The notes beneath the pieces are model-generated. The model was not told where the DNA came from. It saw only the letters and a program-made list of their open reading frames with translations, and made no database searches. Positions 1-8,578 of a stretch of DNA of 64,000 bases are shown here, piece by piece; the stretch's first letter is position 1; the number at the start of each line of letters is the position of its first letter. Origin of the DNA: Chersky-840 sp963811775 (lineage in GTDB: Bacteria > Actinomycetota > Acidimicrobiia > Acidimicrobiales > UBA8190); NCBI GenBank assembly GCA_963811775.1, contig CAWESO010000019.1:124001-188000 (forward strand), written 5' to 3'. The translations under genes and the position numbers were made by a program.

Positions 1-2052
1 CATCGGCGTTGACGCGCTTGACGATGTCCATGAGGCGCTCGACGGTCATGGGGGCGAGGCCGAACGCGAGCTCGTCGATCATGAGGAGGCGGGGTTTGCT
101 CATCATGACGCGCGCCAGCGCCAGCATCTGCTGCTCGCCGCCCGACAACGTGCCCGCGGGCTGGTCGAGGCGGGGCTGCAACTCGGGGAACAGGCTGATG
201 GCGTCGTCGAAGGCCGCCTTCGAGCGTGGCATCTCACGCCGGAACGAGTGGCCGCCGATGCGGAAGTTCTCCCGCACGCTCAGGCCGGGGAACGTCATCT
301 TCCCCCCGACGAGCAGTGCCGCCCCGAGGTCGATGATCTGCTCGGGCTCGAGATAGGTGCAGTTGGCCCCGAAGATGCGGATGACCCCCCGGTGGGGGTG
401 GTCCAGCCCGGCGACAGCCCGCAGCAGCGTGCTCTTGCCGGCCCCGTTCGTGCCCAGGAGCGCCACGATGTCGCCTTCGGGAACCTCGAGGTTGATGTCG
501 AAGAGCACCTGCTGGTTGCCATAGTAGAAGTCCATGTTGTGGATCTGCAGGGCCGGGATCTCCCCCCCGCCTTGCGGCGCTTCCCCTCGGCGTAGCGCTC
601 GAGGACGTCCTCGATCACGAGCGTGATGTCACCGCGCACGAAGCGCGAGCCCACGAGCAGGAGCACGCCGCCCACGGCGCATACCGGTCCGATCAAGGTG
701 AGCGCGGTCGTGACGTTCGAGGCGTCGCTGATGGCGCCGAGCAGGATCCCGCCGGCGAAGCCGCCGAAGACCAAGGCGTAGACGCCGAAGAGCCCGAAGC
801 AGATGGCCCGCATCTCCGGTGGGGCCGTCGCCGCCAGGGTCTGGAAGATGCAGATGGACAGCGGCGCCACCGCCGATTGCGCCAGGAATTGCAGGACGAC
901 CACCATCCACAGATGGGGCATGTACAGCGACAGGCTGTAGAGGCTGCCGAACACGGCGATGCAGACGCCGGCGACGACGAGGGGCTTCTCGGGGGCGCGC
1001 CGGAAGAGCTTGTCGCCCACGACGAAGACCACCGGCAGCCCGAGGAACGACGACAGGCCGATGATCGAGAACACGTCGGCGCGGTGCGCCACCCCGAGGT
1101 GCCAGTGGCGCTGGAAGTACAGCGAGCCGAACAGCGGGATGCCCGTGCCGGCGAACCCGAGGATGGCGACCGCCACGAGCTCGTAGTAGAGGGAGCGGAT
1201 GCGCAGCAGGCGGGTGACGGCCGAGCCCAGGAGGACCTTGGGGGCGTGCTCCTGCTCGGTCCCGATGTCCATCCCCGCGGCCTTCAGGATGTGACTCGAC
1301 TCGTTGGCCCCCTTCTCCGGCTCCCGGATGAAGAAGATGGCCAGCGCCACGGGGACCCCGAGGACCGCCAGGGCCAGGGCCCAGCGCCAGTTGTGGGTCG
1401 CGGCGGCGATGTAGCCCACGAGCAGGATCCCGATGGTCTGGGACACGGGGTCGTTCATGTTGTGCCAGGTGAAGACGCGCGCCCGGCCGTGGGTGGGATA
1501 GGCATCGGCCAGATAGGCGTTGTGCACCGTGTCGCTCGACCCCAGGCCGATGGCGGCGACCAGGTACAAGAACACGAACGGCCACACGTTGTGCACGAGG
1601 GCCATGAGCGGGACCGTGGCCGAGAAGATGAGCAGGGTGATGGCGGCCACGTTCTTGCGGCTGCCCCGGTCGGCGAACACCGCCACCGGCATCCCCCAGG
1701 CGATCTGGGCCACCGCGCCGACGAAGATCACCGCCCCCAGTCCGGCGTCGCTCAGGTGGAACGCGCTCTTGATCTCCGGGCCCAGGATGCCGATGCCGTT
1801 GACGACGGTGTCGGTGACCATCGCCGCCACCGTGAGCAGGACCAGGGGTGCGAACCCGTGCTCGCGCAGGATGCCGATCAGCGGGGGAGGCTTGCCCTCG
1901 CCGGTGCCGGGCATGAGGGCCACATCGGCGACCGCCGCCTTGTCCCGGCTCTTGCTGACCGCGGCGGCGAGCAGCTCATCGGGGACCACGAAGTTGAACA
2001 TGGGCTGTTCCCCATCGAACATCGCCTGTTCCCCCACAAGCGGGTCGCCCAT
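1..2052 (-). CDS. MFS transporter-ABC ATPase (LivF-like) fusion, frame-broken, cut by window edge
   Basis: The first ~480 residues form a major facilitator with about 12 hydrophobic segments and the loop VFADRGSRKN after TM2. The open frame then ends in nonsense, closing at 295. In the neighbouring frame the sequence continues without a gap as a branched-chain-amino-acid type ABC ATPase: Walker A GTNGAGKST (428-454), signature LSGGEQQM (124-150) and Walker B LLMIDE before the window edge. Adding one G to the G7 run at 562-568 joins the two as GKRRKAGG-EIPALQIHNMDF, so this was probably one MFS-ABC fusion protein. The ATG at 2052 is the first plausible start. The substrate is unknown. It follows the sugar operon on the same strand after a 118-bp gap. 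The frame break may be a true mutation or a sequencing indel. Confidence 0.8.
562..568 (-). other. Homopolymer frameshift site (G7 on the coding strand)
   Basis: Seven C on the plus strand (G on the coding strand) lie exactly where coding potential passes from the MFS frame to the ABC ATPase frame. One extra base restores an uninterrupted reading frame into Walker A. Homopolymer length is a common source of both replication slippage and sequencing error, so the cause cannot be told from the sequence. Confidence 0.8.
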
Positions 2053-2170
2053 AGCTGCGACACGCTAATCCCTGACGCAATCGTCAGAGACTTCGCGAGG
2101 GTCGAGCCGTCCGTCGGCCTTCGCCGGCGCAGGGCCGACGGTCCACCGGTCCTCGTCGACGCCGGACCGA

Positions 2171-3565
2171 TCAGGCCCGGTCCGGCTCCCCGGTCGCGGA
2201 CGCGACCGTGAGCGGGCCGTAGGGGAGCACACCGAGCCGGGCGCCGCCGCCCGTGGCATCGAGAGCCTCAGCGACCGCATCCGTCACGTCTGCCACAGGC
2301 CGCAGGAAGGCGCCCCGGACGTCGTCGTCGGTGAGGCCTTGGGTGTGAAGCCAGACGTCGGCCCGGCGCAGGACCCGGCCGAGGACCTGGGTCTGCCAGC
2401 GGTCCGTTTCCGACGGGCCCGTCGTCGCGTCGAGCGCGTCGGGGCCCGCGGCGCCGGCGAGCAGCCGCGCGAACGCGCCCCCGGCGGGCGTGCCGTCGGC
2501 GCACTCGGCCGCCATCACGATGGTCCCGCCGGCGCGGACCACGCGCTCGGCCGCGGCCATGCCCTTCACGGCCTGGTACAGGTTGCGGTCGAGCGGATAG
2601 CCGCCGTTCGTGCTCAGCACGACGTCGAAGGGCGCCCCCACCGTCTGCACCGACGTGCGCTCGACGAACCGGCACGCCGCGGCGTGCCCGGCCGGCAGCG
2701 GCCCGGCGAAGACCGCCGTCAGCTGGCGGCGCTGGTTGATGGCCACGTCGAGAGACAGCGCCGGCGGGGCCAGGGCCACCGCGGCGCGCACGAAGTCGTG
2801 GACGGGGTTGCCCTCGGTGACGAGCCAGGTGGCGTGCGGGTCCACGATGCGCCGGGGACTGTGCGCTTCGAGGATCGTCTCGAGTGCGGCCAGGCCCGGG
2901 CACGCCCCCTTGGGACCCCCGCTGAAGCCCGCGAAGAAATGGGGCTCGACGAAGCCGGTCAGGATTCGAAGGTCCGCTTCGACGTAGCGGCGGTCGATCC
3001 GTATGGGAACGCCGTCCACCTCGCCGACCTCGACGTGGTCGGCCTCGGGCCCGTCGGCCTGGTGTTGACGCACGGTGTAGCGCCGTGCGATGTCCGGGCC
3101 CACGAGCTCGAGGACCTCCTCCGCCGTGGCGGCGCGATGGGTGCCGGTGGCGCACAGCAGGTCGACGCGGTCGGGACCGGCTCCCACCTGCTCGAGCTCG
3201 GCGAGCAGTGGGGGCAGGACGGTGCGGTTGGGCATCGGTCTCGTGATGTCGGGGAACACCACCGCCACCCGCGGGCTTGGGCCCGCACCGTGACGCGCCA
3301 CGGCGCGGGCGGCGTCCCGGACGAGTCGGGAGAGCGGCGGCCCCTCCACCGGCGCGCGCAGCGACTCGAGCACGGCGGCGGCCTCGTCGGGGAGGCCGGG
3401 CAATTCGGTGGCGGTGACGACGACGGCGTCGTCGGGCACCGTGGCCACGATCCCGTCCCGGCCATAGGCCAATCGCACCTGTTTCACGTCGTGGCCCGCC
3501 CAGTCCGCATGGCCCGCCCAGTCCGCATGGCCCGCCCAGTCCGCATGGCCCGCCCGTTTCGCCAT
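2171..3565 (-). CDS. larA: LarA-type nickel-dependent racemase/epimerase (DUF2088)
   Basis: Belongs to the lactate racemase family, which uses a covalently bound nickel-pincer nucleotide to racemise or epimerise 2-hydroxy acids. Visible marks are PDITRPMP, CATGTHRA (first catalytic His), EPHFFAGFSGGPKGACPGL (second His, and the Lys that normally carries the cofactor) and STNGGYPLDRNLYQAVKG near the C terminus. From the ATG at 3565 the protein is 464 aa, slightly longer than the usual ~425; the excess is an N-terminal run of HADWAG repeats. A GTG at 3487, after the repeats, would give about 438 aa and is an alternative start. It lies 61 bp after the FGGY kinase, last in the sugar operon. LarA homologues act on lactate, malate and aldonates, so the substrate is not assigned. 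The cofactor genes larB, larC and larE are not in the window. Confidence 0.85.
   Translation of the reverse strand: MAKRAGHADWAGHADWAGHADWAGHDVKQVRLAYGRDGIVATVPDDAVVVTATELPGLPDEAAAVLESLRAPVEGPPLSRLVRDAARAVARHGAGPSPRVAVVFPDITRPMPNRTVLPPLLAELEQVGAGPDRVDLLCATGTHRAATAEEVLELVGPDIARRYTVRQHQADGPEADHVEVGEVDGVPIRIDRRYVEADLRILTGFVEPHFFAGFSGGPKGACPGLAALETILEAHSPRRIVDPHATWLVTEGNPVHDFVRAAVALAPPALSLDVAINQRRQLTAVFAGPLPAGHAAACRFVERTSVQTVGAPFDVVLSTNGGYPLDRNLYQAVKGMAAAERVVRAGGTIVMAAECADGTPAGGAFARLLAGAAGPDALDATTGPSETDRWQTQVLGRVLRRADVWLHTQGLTDDDVRGAFLRPVADVTDAVAEALDATGGGARLGVLPYGPLTVASATGEPDRA
3493..3555 (-). repeat. 18-bp tandem repeat, 3.5 copies, at the larA 5' end
   Basis: The unit GGCCCGCCCAGTCCGCAT (plus strand) occurs three times without mismatch at 3493-3510, 3511-3528 and 3529-3546, with a half copy to 3555. 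In the larA frame it encodes HADWAG units. The identity of the copies implies recent expansion by slippage, and copy number may vary between strains. Confidence 0.9.
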
Positions 3566-3626
3566 TTCATCGTTGCCATTGTCGCCGTTGTCGTCATCGC
3601 CGTCGTCGCCCTCTCGGTGTCTCGGG

Positions 3627-5180
3627 TCATGGAGCAAGGCCGATGACCGCGGCGGCCGCAGCATCGGCGCCGGGACGCAACGTCCGGTAGAGCGCCACCA
3701 TCGCTGCCTCGGGCGTGATCTCGGCGTCGACCGGGTCGAGACGGTCGAGATCGAGATGGTCGGGATCGAGGCCGCCTCTCTCGTCACCGATGGCGTGGGA
3801 CACGAGCAGGGCGGCCCCAGCCGACGCCGCCTGGCCCGAACGGCGGTGCCGGGCCGGCAGCCCGGTGACGGCGGTGAGGACCTCGGTCCACAGCGGCATC
3901 GAGGCACCACCACCGCCGAGCATGAGGCCCACCGGGGCGACGGCACCTTTCCCTTGCGACCCCGCGGCTGCCTCAAGGCACCGGGTCACGTCCCACGCCA
4001 CCGACTCCACGACGGCCCGCGTCATGTCCCCGACGTCGTGGGCGAGAGAAAGACCGACGAGGGCGCCACGTGCGGAGTCCCGCCACCACGGCGCCCGTGC
4101 CCCTCCGAACCAGGGGAGGACGACCGCTCCTTTGGCCCCCGGGGGGCTGGAGCGTGCCCGGTGCATGAGGGACTCGGCGTCGACTCCCGCCACGCCGGCC
4201 AGCCAACCGACGAGGGACCCTGCCGCCGACAGGCCACCTTCGAGCAGCCATCCCTGGCGCGCGCCCCGGGTGACGATGAGGGCGTCGGGCACGCCATGGC
4301 CGAGGTCCGGCACGGGAATCGACACGTTGGCGGTGGTCCCCCACGACACCATGGGCCACGACCCCGATGCGTCCGTGCCGAGGACCTCGCAGGAGCGGTC
4401 GCCGGCACCGATCACGACGGGGATCCCGGCTCGCAGACCGAGCTCGCCCGCGGGGCCCTCGAGAAGCCCGCCCAACACCGTTTCCGAGGGTCGGGCCGAC
4501 GGGAGAAGGTCGGCGACGGAGTCGACGAGCCCCGGGACGAGCGCGTCGGAATCCACCGCGGACCCCTGCGCGCCGTCGCTGCCGGCCAGCTCGGACAGCT
4601 CGGACAGCTCGGACAGCTCGAACAGTCCCGTGGCGGAGGCCAGTGTGTTGTCGGTGGCGACCTCTCCGGTGAGACGCCAGGCCAGAAGGTCCCGAGGGCC
4701 GAGCAACCACCGGGCGTCGGTGATCCTCTGTGGCTCGTGGCGCTCGAGCCATGTCACCTTGGCCGCCATCGAGCCGGCGTCGAGCGCCACACCGGTGCGT
4801 CGACGCACCGTCCGGGCGCCGTCGTCCCCGAAGGAGCGCGCGATGTCCTCGGCCTCTGTCCCCGCTCGCCGGTCGGACCACAACAGCGCGGGCCCGAGCG
4901 CCAGCCCTCCGGCGCTGACGGGGACAAAGGTCTGGCGCGCCGCGGCGAAGCCGAGCGCCTCAACCGCCGCCAGCACCGCATCGGCCTGGCCACCGAGTGC
5001 GGAGCGGGCCGCGCCCATGGCGGCCACCACCGAGTCCCACCACGAGGTCGGGTCCTGTTCGGCGCGGTTGTCGGGTCCGTAGTGGCAGTCGAGCGCGCTC
5101 CGGCCCGTGGCCACGGGGCCCTCGTCCCCCCACACCACCACCTTCGTGACGCTGGTCCCGAGATCGATGGTGAGGATCAC
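3627..5180 (-). CDS. FGGY-family carbohydrate kinase (xylulokinase-like)
   Basis: An ATP-dependent sugar kinase of 517 aa with the actin-like fold. The N-terminal phosphate-1 loop reads ILTIDLGTSVTKVVV; LLWSDRR, GAGDRSCEVLG and SWGTTANVS follow the order of xylulokinase/gluconokinase relatives; LMLGGGGASMPLWTEVLT is the adenosine motif. The family phosphorylates a ketose, polyol or aldonate; specificity cannot be read from sequence. An in-frame short repeat (ELSELSELSEL) lies near residue 190. It starts with GTG at 5180, overlapping the aldolase stop as GTGA, so the two are translationally coupled. Confidence 0.85.
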   Translation of the reverse strand: MILTIDLGTSVTKVVVWGDEGPVATGRSALDCHYGPDNRAEQDPTSWWDSVVAAMGAARSALGGQADAVLAAVEALGFAAARQTFVPVSAGGLALGPALLWSDRRAGTEAEDIARSFGDDGARTVRRRTGVALDAGSMAAKVTWLERHEPQRITDARWLLGPRDLLAWRLTGEVATDNTLASATGLFELSELSELSELAGSDGAQGSAVDSDALVPGLVDSVADLLPSARPSETVLGGLLEGPAGELGLRAGIPVVIGAGDRSCEVLGTDASGSWPMVSWGTTANVSIPVPDLGHGVPDALIVTRGARQGWLLEGGLSAAGSLVGWLAGVAGVDAESLMHRARSSPPGAKGAVVLPWFGGARAPWWRDSARGALVGLSLAHDVGDMTRAVVESVAWDVTRCLEAAAGSQGKGAVAPVGLMLGGGGASMPLWTEVLTAVTGLPARHRRSGQAASAGAALLVSHAIGDERGGLDPDHLDLDRLDPVDAEITPEAAMVALYRTLRPGADAAAAAVIGLAP

Positions 5181-6094
5181 GCCGAGACGGAGCCCGCCGT
5201 GCCCGCGTCCGCGCCGGTGCCGGCGCGCACCGCGCCGGCGACGAGGCGCGCCATGGTGGCGGGCTCGGGGTCCTGGAAGACGACTCTCCCCACGGCCAGG
5301 CCGGCGGCCCCTCCAGCCATGGCATCGCGGATCTCGTCCAGGACGAGCTCCCGCGATTCGCCCGCACCACCAGCACCACCCGCACCGCCCGCGCCGTCAC
5401 CCGAAGCGGCGCGACGGGGACCACCGAGGAAGAGCACCGGAACCCCCACGCTGCCCACGATGCGCGCCACAGCGTCAATGCGTGCCGCGCCCGGCGCCAC
5501 GTCGGGGACGGGCACCTTCAGGACCGGCGCGCCGAGGTCGTGGGCGACGACGGCGGCGAACACGATCGAGTCGGTGTCGCGCGCCACCTTGCCCGCGGTC
5601 CACGACAGGGGCTCGATGAGCGCGTCGAGACCCGACGACCGTGCCGATTCGAGCACCTTTCCCAACAGCTCCAGGGCGGGCGCGGTCAGGGGGTCGGCCA
5701 TGTCGATGCGTGTCATGTGCTTGATGCCGGTCCAACCATCGGTCGAAGCCTGTTCGACGCTCGCCACGAGACGGTCGTCGAGCTCGAACGCGCTCCCCGC
5801 CAACCCGGTGCGGTTGAGGGAGAGATAAGTGCGGTGCCGGGCCTCGACCGCACCCGACGCGCGCAGGTCACGCAGGGGCTGGGTGGTGGCGAGGATGCCG
5901 TCGCAGAACTCGAGCGCGGCCGACAGCGACTGCAGGTACGGCGCGTAGGCCTCCACCGTGATCATGCCCCGGGCCCGGTGGTCGGCCGCCAGGATCACCG
6001 CCGGTGCGGCCAGGGGACCGACGGGCCCGCGTCCCGCCCCGGGCCTCGGTGACGACGACGGCGACGACGACGGCGGCGGTGGCACCGACCTCAC
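5177..6094 (-). CDS. Class I aldolase-like (beta/alpha)8 barrel protein (LacD/DeoC superfamily)
   Basis: A 305-aa barrel protein resembling the Cgl0158-type aldolases of actinobacterial sugar clusters. Landmarks are VILAADHRARGM near residue 35, DALIEPLSW, VLKVPVPD (with the likely Schiff-base Lys), PVLFLGGP and AAGLAVGRVVFQDPEP at the phosphate-binding end. The probable reaction is retro-aldol cleavage of a phosphorylated sugar made by the downstream kinase (inference). An alanine/glycine-rich insertion (GAGGAGGAGGAG) interrupts the loop after the seventh strand. GTG at 6094 overlaps the dehydrogenase stop as GTGA, and the gene ends inside the kinase start. The first ~30 residues are proline/serine-rich, so a later start is possible. 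Confidence 0.75.
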   Translation of the reverse strand: MRSVPPPPSSSPSSSPRPGAGRGPVGPLAAPAVILAADHRARGMITVEAYAPYLQSLSAALEFCDGILATTQPLRDLRASGAVEARHRTYLSLNRTGLAGSAFELDDRLVASVEQASTDGWTGIKHMTRIDMADPLTAPALELLGKVLESARSSGLDALIEPLSWTAGKVARDTDSIVFAAVVAHDLGAPVLKVPVPDVAPGAARIDAVARIVGSVGVPVLFLGGPRRAASGDGAGGAGGAGGAGESRELVLDEIRDAMAGGAAGLAVGRVVFQDPEPATMARLVAGAVRAGTGADAGTAGSVSA

Positions 6095-6987
6095 TCCGGC
6101 CCGGTCACTCCGGCCAGGTGGAGCACCACCTTGGCCAGCGCCGAGAAGTCCTCTCGCCCGTACCCCGCGGTCGACGCCGCCGTGAGGACTTGGCGGGAGG
6201 TGGCCGTGGTCGTCATGGGGACACCGGCGCGCGCCGCGTACGACAACGCCAGGTCGAGGTCCTTCGCCATGAGGTCGGTCATGAATCCTGGCTGCCAGCC
6301 GTTCGAGGCGGGACTGTCGGCGATGACGCCGGGAACGGGCAGCCGGGTGCGCACCGCGGTGCAGTCACCGGTCGAGTGCACGAGCACCTCGAGCAGCTTG
6401 GCCATGTCCACACCCGAGCGCACGGCCAGCGCGGTGGCCTCGGCCGTGGCCACCATCTGGGCTGCGTAGATGAGGTTGTTGCAGAGCTTCACGACCTGAC
6501 CCATCCCCGGCCCGCCCACGTGCACGATGAGGCCGGCCATGGGGTCGAGCGCGGCGCGGGCGTCCACGAGGGTGGTCGCGTCGCCGCCCACCATCAACGT
6601 GAGGGTTCCCTTGTTGGCCCCCACCGTGCCCCCTGACACGGGGGCGTCGAGGTAACGGGCGCCGGTCGCGGTGACCCGCGCGTGCTGGGCCCGCTCGACG
6701 TCGGGGTCGATGGTGGAGCAGTCCACGACGATCATGCCCGGCCCGAGCGCGGGGACCACGGCGTCGAGGACCTGCACGACGTCGGGGGAATTGGGGACAC
6801 AGAGGATGAGGACCTCGCTGGCCCTGGCCACGTCGGTGACGGTGCCTCCGTCGATGGCGCCGAACGCCATCGCCTGGTCCACCGGTGGTCTGCTGCGCGA
6901 CGCCACCGTGACCTGATGGCCTGCCGCCACGAGATTGCGGGTCATGGGCAGTCCCATGGCTCCGAGGCCGATGAAACCGAGCTTCAC
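6091..6987 (-). CDS. 3-hydroxyisobutyrate dehydrogenase-family NAD(P) oxidoreductase
   Basis: A beta-hydroxyacid dehydrogenase of 298 aa. It has the dinucleotide loop GFIGLGAMGLPM at the N terminus, the substrate motif DAPVSGGTVGANKGTL near residue 120, and the catalytic lysine in KLCNNL near residue 170. Relatives oxidise or reduce 3-hydroxyisobutyrate, tartronate semialdehyde, threonate, or sulfolactaldehyde. A strong GGAGG sits 5-6 bases before the GTG at 6987. The gene overlaps the aldolase by four bases, which suggests it handles an aldehyde or acid from the aldolase or kinase step rather than valine breakdown; this is inferred from context only. Confidence 0.85.
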   Translation of the reverse strand: MKLGFIGLGAMGLPMTRNLVAAGHQVTVASRSRPPVDQAMAFGAIDGGTVTDVARASEVLILCVPNSPDVVQVLDAVVPALGPGMIVVDCSTIDPDVERAQHARVTATGARYLDAPVSGGTVGANKGTLTLMVGGDATTLVDARAALDPMAGLIVHVGGPGMGQVVKLCNNLIYAAQMVATAEATALAVRSGVDMAKLLEVLVHSTGDCTAVRTRLPVPGVIADSPASNGWQPGFMTDLMAKDLDLALSYAARAGVPMTTTATSRQVLTAASTAGYGREDFSALAKVVLHLAGVTGPE

Positions 6988-7082
6988 GAGGACCTCCGTT
7001 GTGATTGTCGGTCAGCGGTCATGCCGATCGAGGAGCAGGCGCATCGTCGATCGGCACGATCGTCGCTGGGCACGCGCGTCGA

Positions 7083-8429
7083 TCAGGCGAACTGCGGCAG
7101 CCACTTCGCGGTGCCCGCCAGCAACTCGTCCACCATGGCCTCGGTGTCGCGCAGGTCGCCGCGTCCCGCCAGCGGGTCGAGGGCGAAGGCCTGCTGGGCG
7201 AGGACGCGGTCGCCGGTCAGCCCCGCTTCGACCGTCATCTCCTGCACCGCCACATGACGGCGCAGGAGCTCGGCGAACGGAGCCGGCGCCCGGGCGACGT
7301 CCCGGCCCCGGATCCCGTCGCCGTCGACGATGCACATCGACTCCACCACGGCGTCGGCAGGAAGGTCGGGGCACTGCCCGGTGTTGGGCCGGTTGAGTGG
7401 GCACTCGCGCCGGGTGCCGGTGATGAGCGAGTCGATGACCGGGGCCACAAGCTCGCCGGAGTCCCAGGTCGCCAGCTCCTTCTTGCCGGCCAGCACGTCG
7501 TCGACCTCGGCGATGTACTCCGCTTGGTGCTTCTCCCGGTTGGCCATGGGGGTCAGCTCGATGCCCCATTTCGCACCCCACCCCGACTCCTCGGTCAGCA
7601 CCGACGGCATGAATTCGGCCAGATGGCGGTCGTTGGCACCCAGCAGCGCACCCCAGCGGTCGAGCAGGGTCAGCTTGAGCAGGTGGCGGCGACCGAAGTC
7701 GAGCTTCGAGAACGGCTCTGCCTCTTCTTGGCCCGGTGCGGGAGCGAGCGCGTCGAGCCCTCCGAGCTCGTCGACCAATTCGGCCAGCAGCGCGAAGCCG
7801 TCCGCGCCGTCCACGTCGAGCTCGGTGATGACGGGAAAGTGGTTGATCCCGGTGATCACCGGCCGCACCGCGGTGTGGGGCTTGCGGAAGGCGATGGCCA
7901 GGTCCATGCAGAAGCCGCCCACCTCGTGGCAGAGGCCGACGGTCTTGAGGGTGGTCTCCCGACACACGGTGCGGGTGAGCGTCGTCATGGGGTTCGTGAT
8001 GTTGAGCAGCCATGCGTCGGGGCACTGGTCTTCCATGTCGTGGCCGATGCCGGCGAGCACGGGGATGTTGCGCAGGGCCCTGCTCACCCCTCCGGGGCCG
8101 ATGCTGTCTCCCACCGACTGGCGGATGCCGTGCCGGGCGGGGACGTCGATGTCGACGGCCATGCTCGTGAACCCGCCCGTGGAGATCGTGACCACGACGA
8201 AGTCCGCACCTTCGAGGGCGCGGCGCTGGTCGGTGGTGGTCGACACCGTCGACTTGGCCCCGAGCTTGTCGTCGGCGATGCGGGCGATCGACTCCATCTT
8301 CTGGAGCGGCACGGGGTCGATGTCCTCGAGGACGAGATGCACGCCTGACAGCGAGGGGAGGCTCAGGAGGTCGGCGATGAGCTTGGGCGACCACTGGTAG
8401 CTGCCGCCTCCGATGATTGTGACCTGCAT
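7083..8429 (-). CDS. Glycoside hydrolase family 4-like NAD-dependent glycosidase
   Basis: A 448-aa member of the GH4 fold, whose enzymes cleave glycosides by transient oxidation at C3 with NAD+ and a divalent metal. Seen are the NAD loop TIIGGGSYQWSPKL, NITNPMTTLT, CHEVGGFCMD (metal-binding Cys) and GINHFPVI (metal-binding His), in family order. AAK-like 6-phosphate recognition cannot be judged by eye. ATG at 8429 has AAGGATGA upstream. It is first in the minus-strand sugar operon (95 bp before the dehydrogenase) and divergent from the fadA5-like gene, with which it shares the 149-bp promoter region. Substrate unknown; alpha- and beta-glycosidases and uronidases exist in the family. Confidence 0.85.
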   Translation of the reverse strand: MQVTIIGGGSYQWSPKLIADLLSLPSLSGVHLVLEDIDPVPLQKMESIARIADDKLGAKSTVSTTTDQRRALEGADFVVVTISTGGFTSMAVDIDVPARHGIRQSVGDSIGPGGVSRALRNIPVLAGIGHDMEDQCPDAWLLNITNPMTTLTRTVCRETTLKTVGLCHEVGGFCMDLAIAFRKPHTAVRPVITGINHFPVITELDVDGADGFALLAELVDELGGLDALAPAPGQEEAEPFSKLDFGRRHLLKLTLLDRWGALLGANDRHLAEFMPSVLTEESGWGAKWGIELTPMANREKHQAEYIAEVDDVLAGKKELATWDSGELVAPVIDSLITGTRRECPLNRPNTGQCPDLPADAVVESMCIVDGDGIRGRDVARAPAPFAELLRRHVAVQEMTVEAGLTGDRVLAQQAFALDPLAGRGDLRDTEAMVDELLAGTAKWLPQFA

Positions 8430-8469
8430 GTCTTCATCCTTCCACGCGCAGGAGGCCGGGCACCGTCCG

Positions 8470-8483
8470 TAGAACAGGTTCTA
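8470..8483. promoter_or_regulatory. KstR-type operator TAGAACAGGTTCTA
   Basis: A 14-bp palindrome, TAGAAC-AG-GTTCTA, fits the published mycobacterial KstR consensus TnnAACnnGTTnnA at every fixed position. It lies 95 bp before the fadA5-like ATG and 40 bp before the divergent GH4 ATG. In mycobacteria fadA5 is a KstR-controlled cholesterol gene, so site and gene agree. A KstR homologue is not present in the window. Confidence 0.75.
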
Positions 8484-8578
8484 TACTCGGTCTTCTCAGA
8501 GCGCTTGCTCGGCGAATCTCGCTCATGGCGGGCACCTCGCGCAACCGCACACGTTTCGGACTCTTCGGAGGTAGGGCA

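Noticed and set aside
877..2211. 444-codon plus-strand open frame
   Set aside because: Antisense to the MFS domain; His/Asp/Arg-rich and without motifs.
3493..3555. Tandem repeats as a CRISPR array
   Set aside because: Units are contiguous without spacers and are in frame within a gene. No other repeat-spacer pattern was found in the window.
3573..5828. 751-codon plus-strand open frame
   Set aside because: Antisense to the kinase and aldolase genes; composition is typical of GC-driven long open frames.
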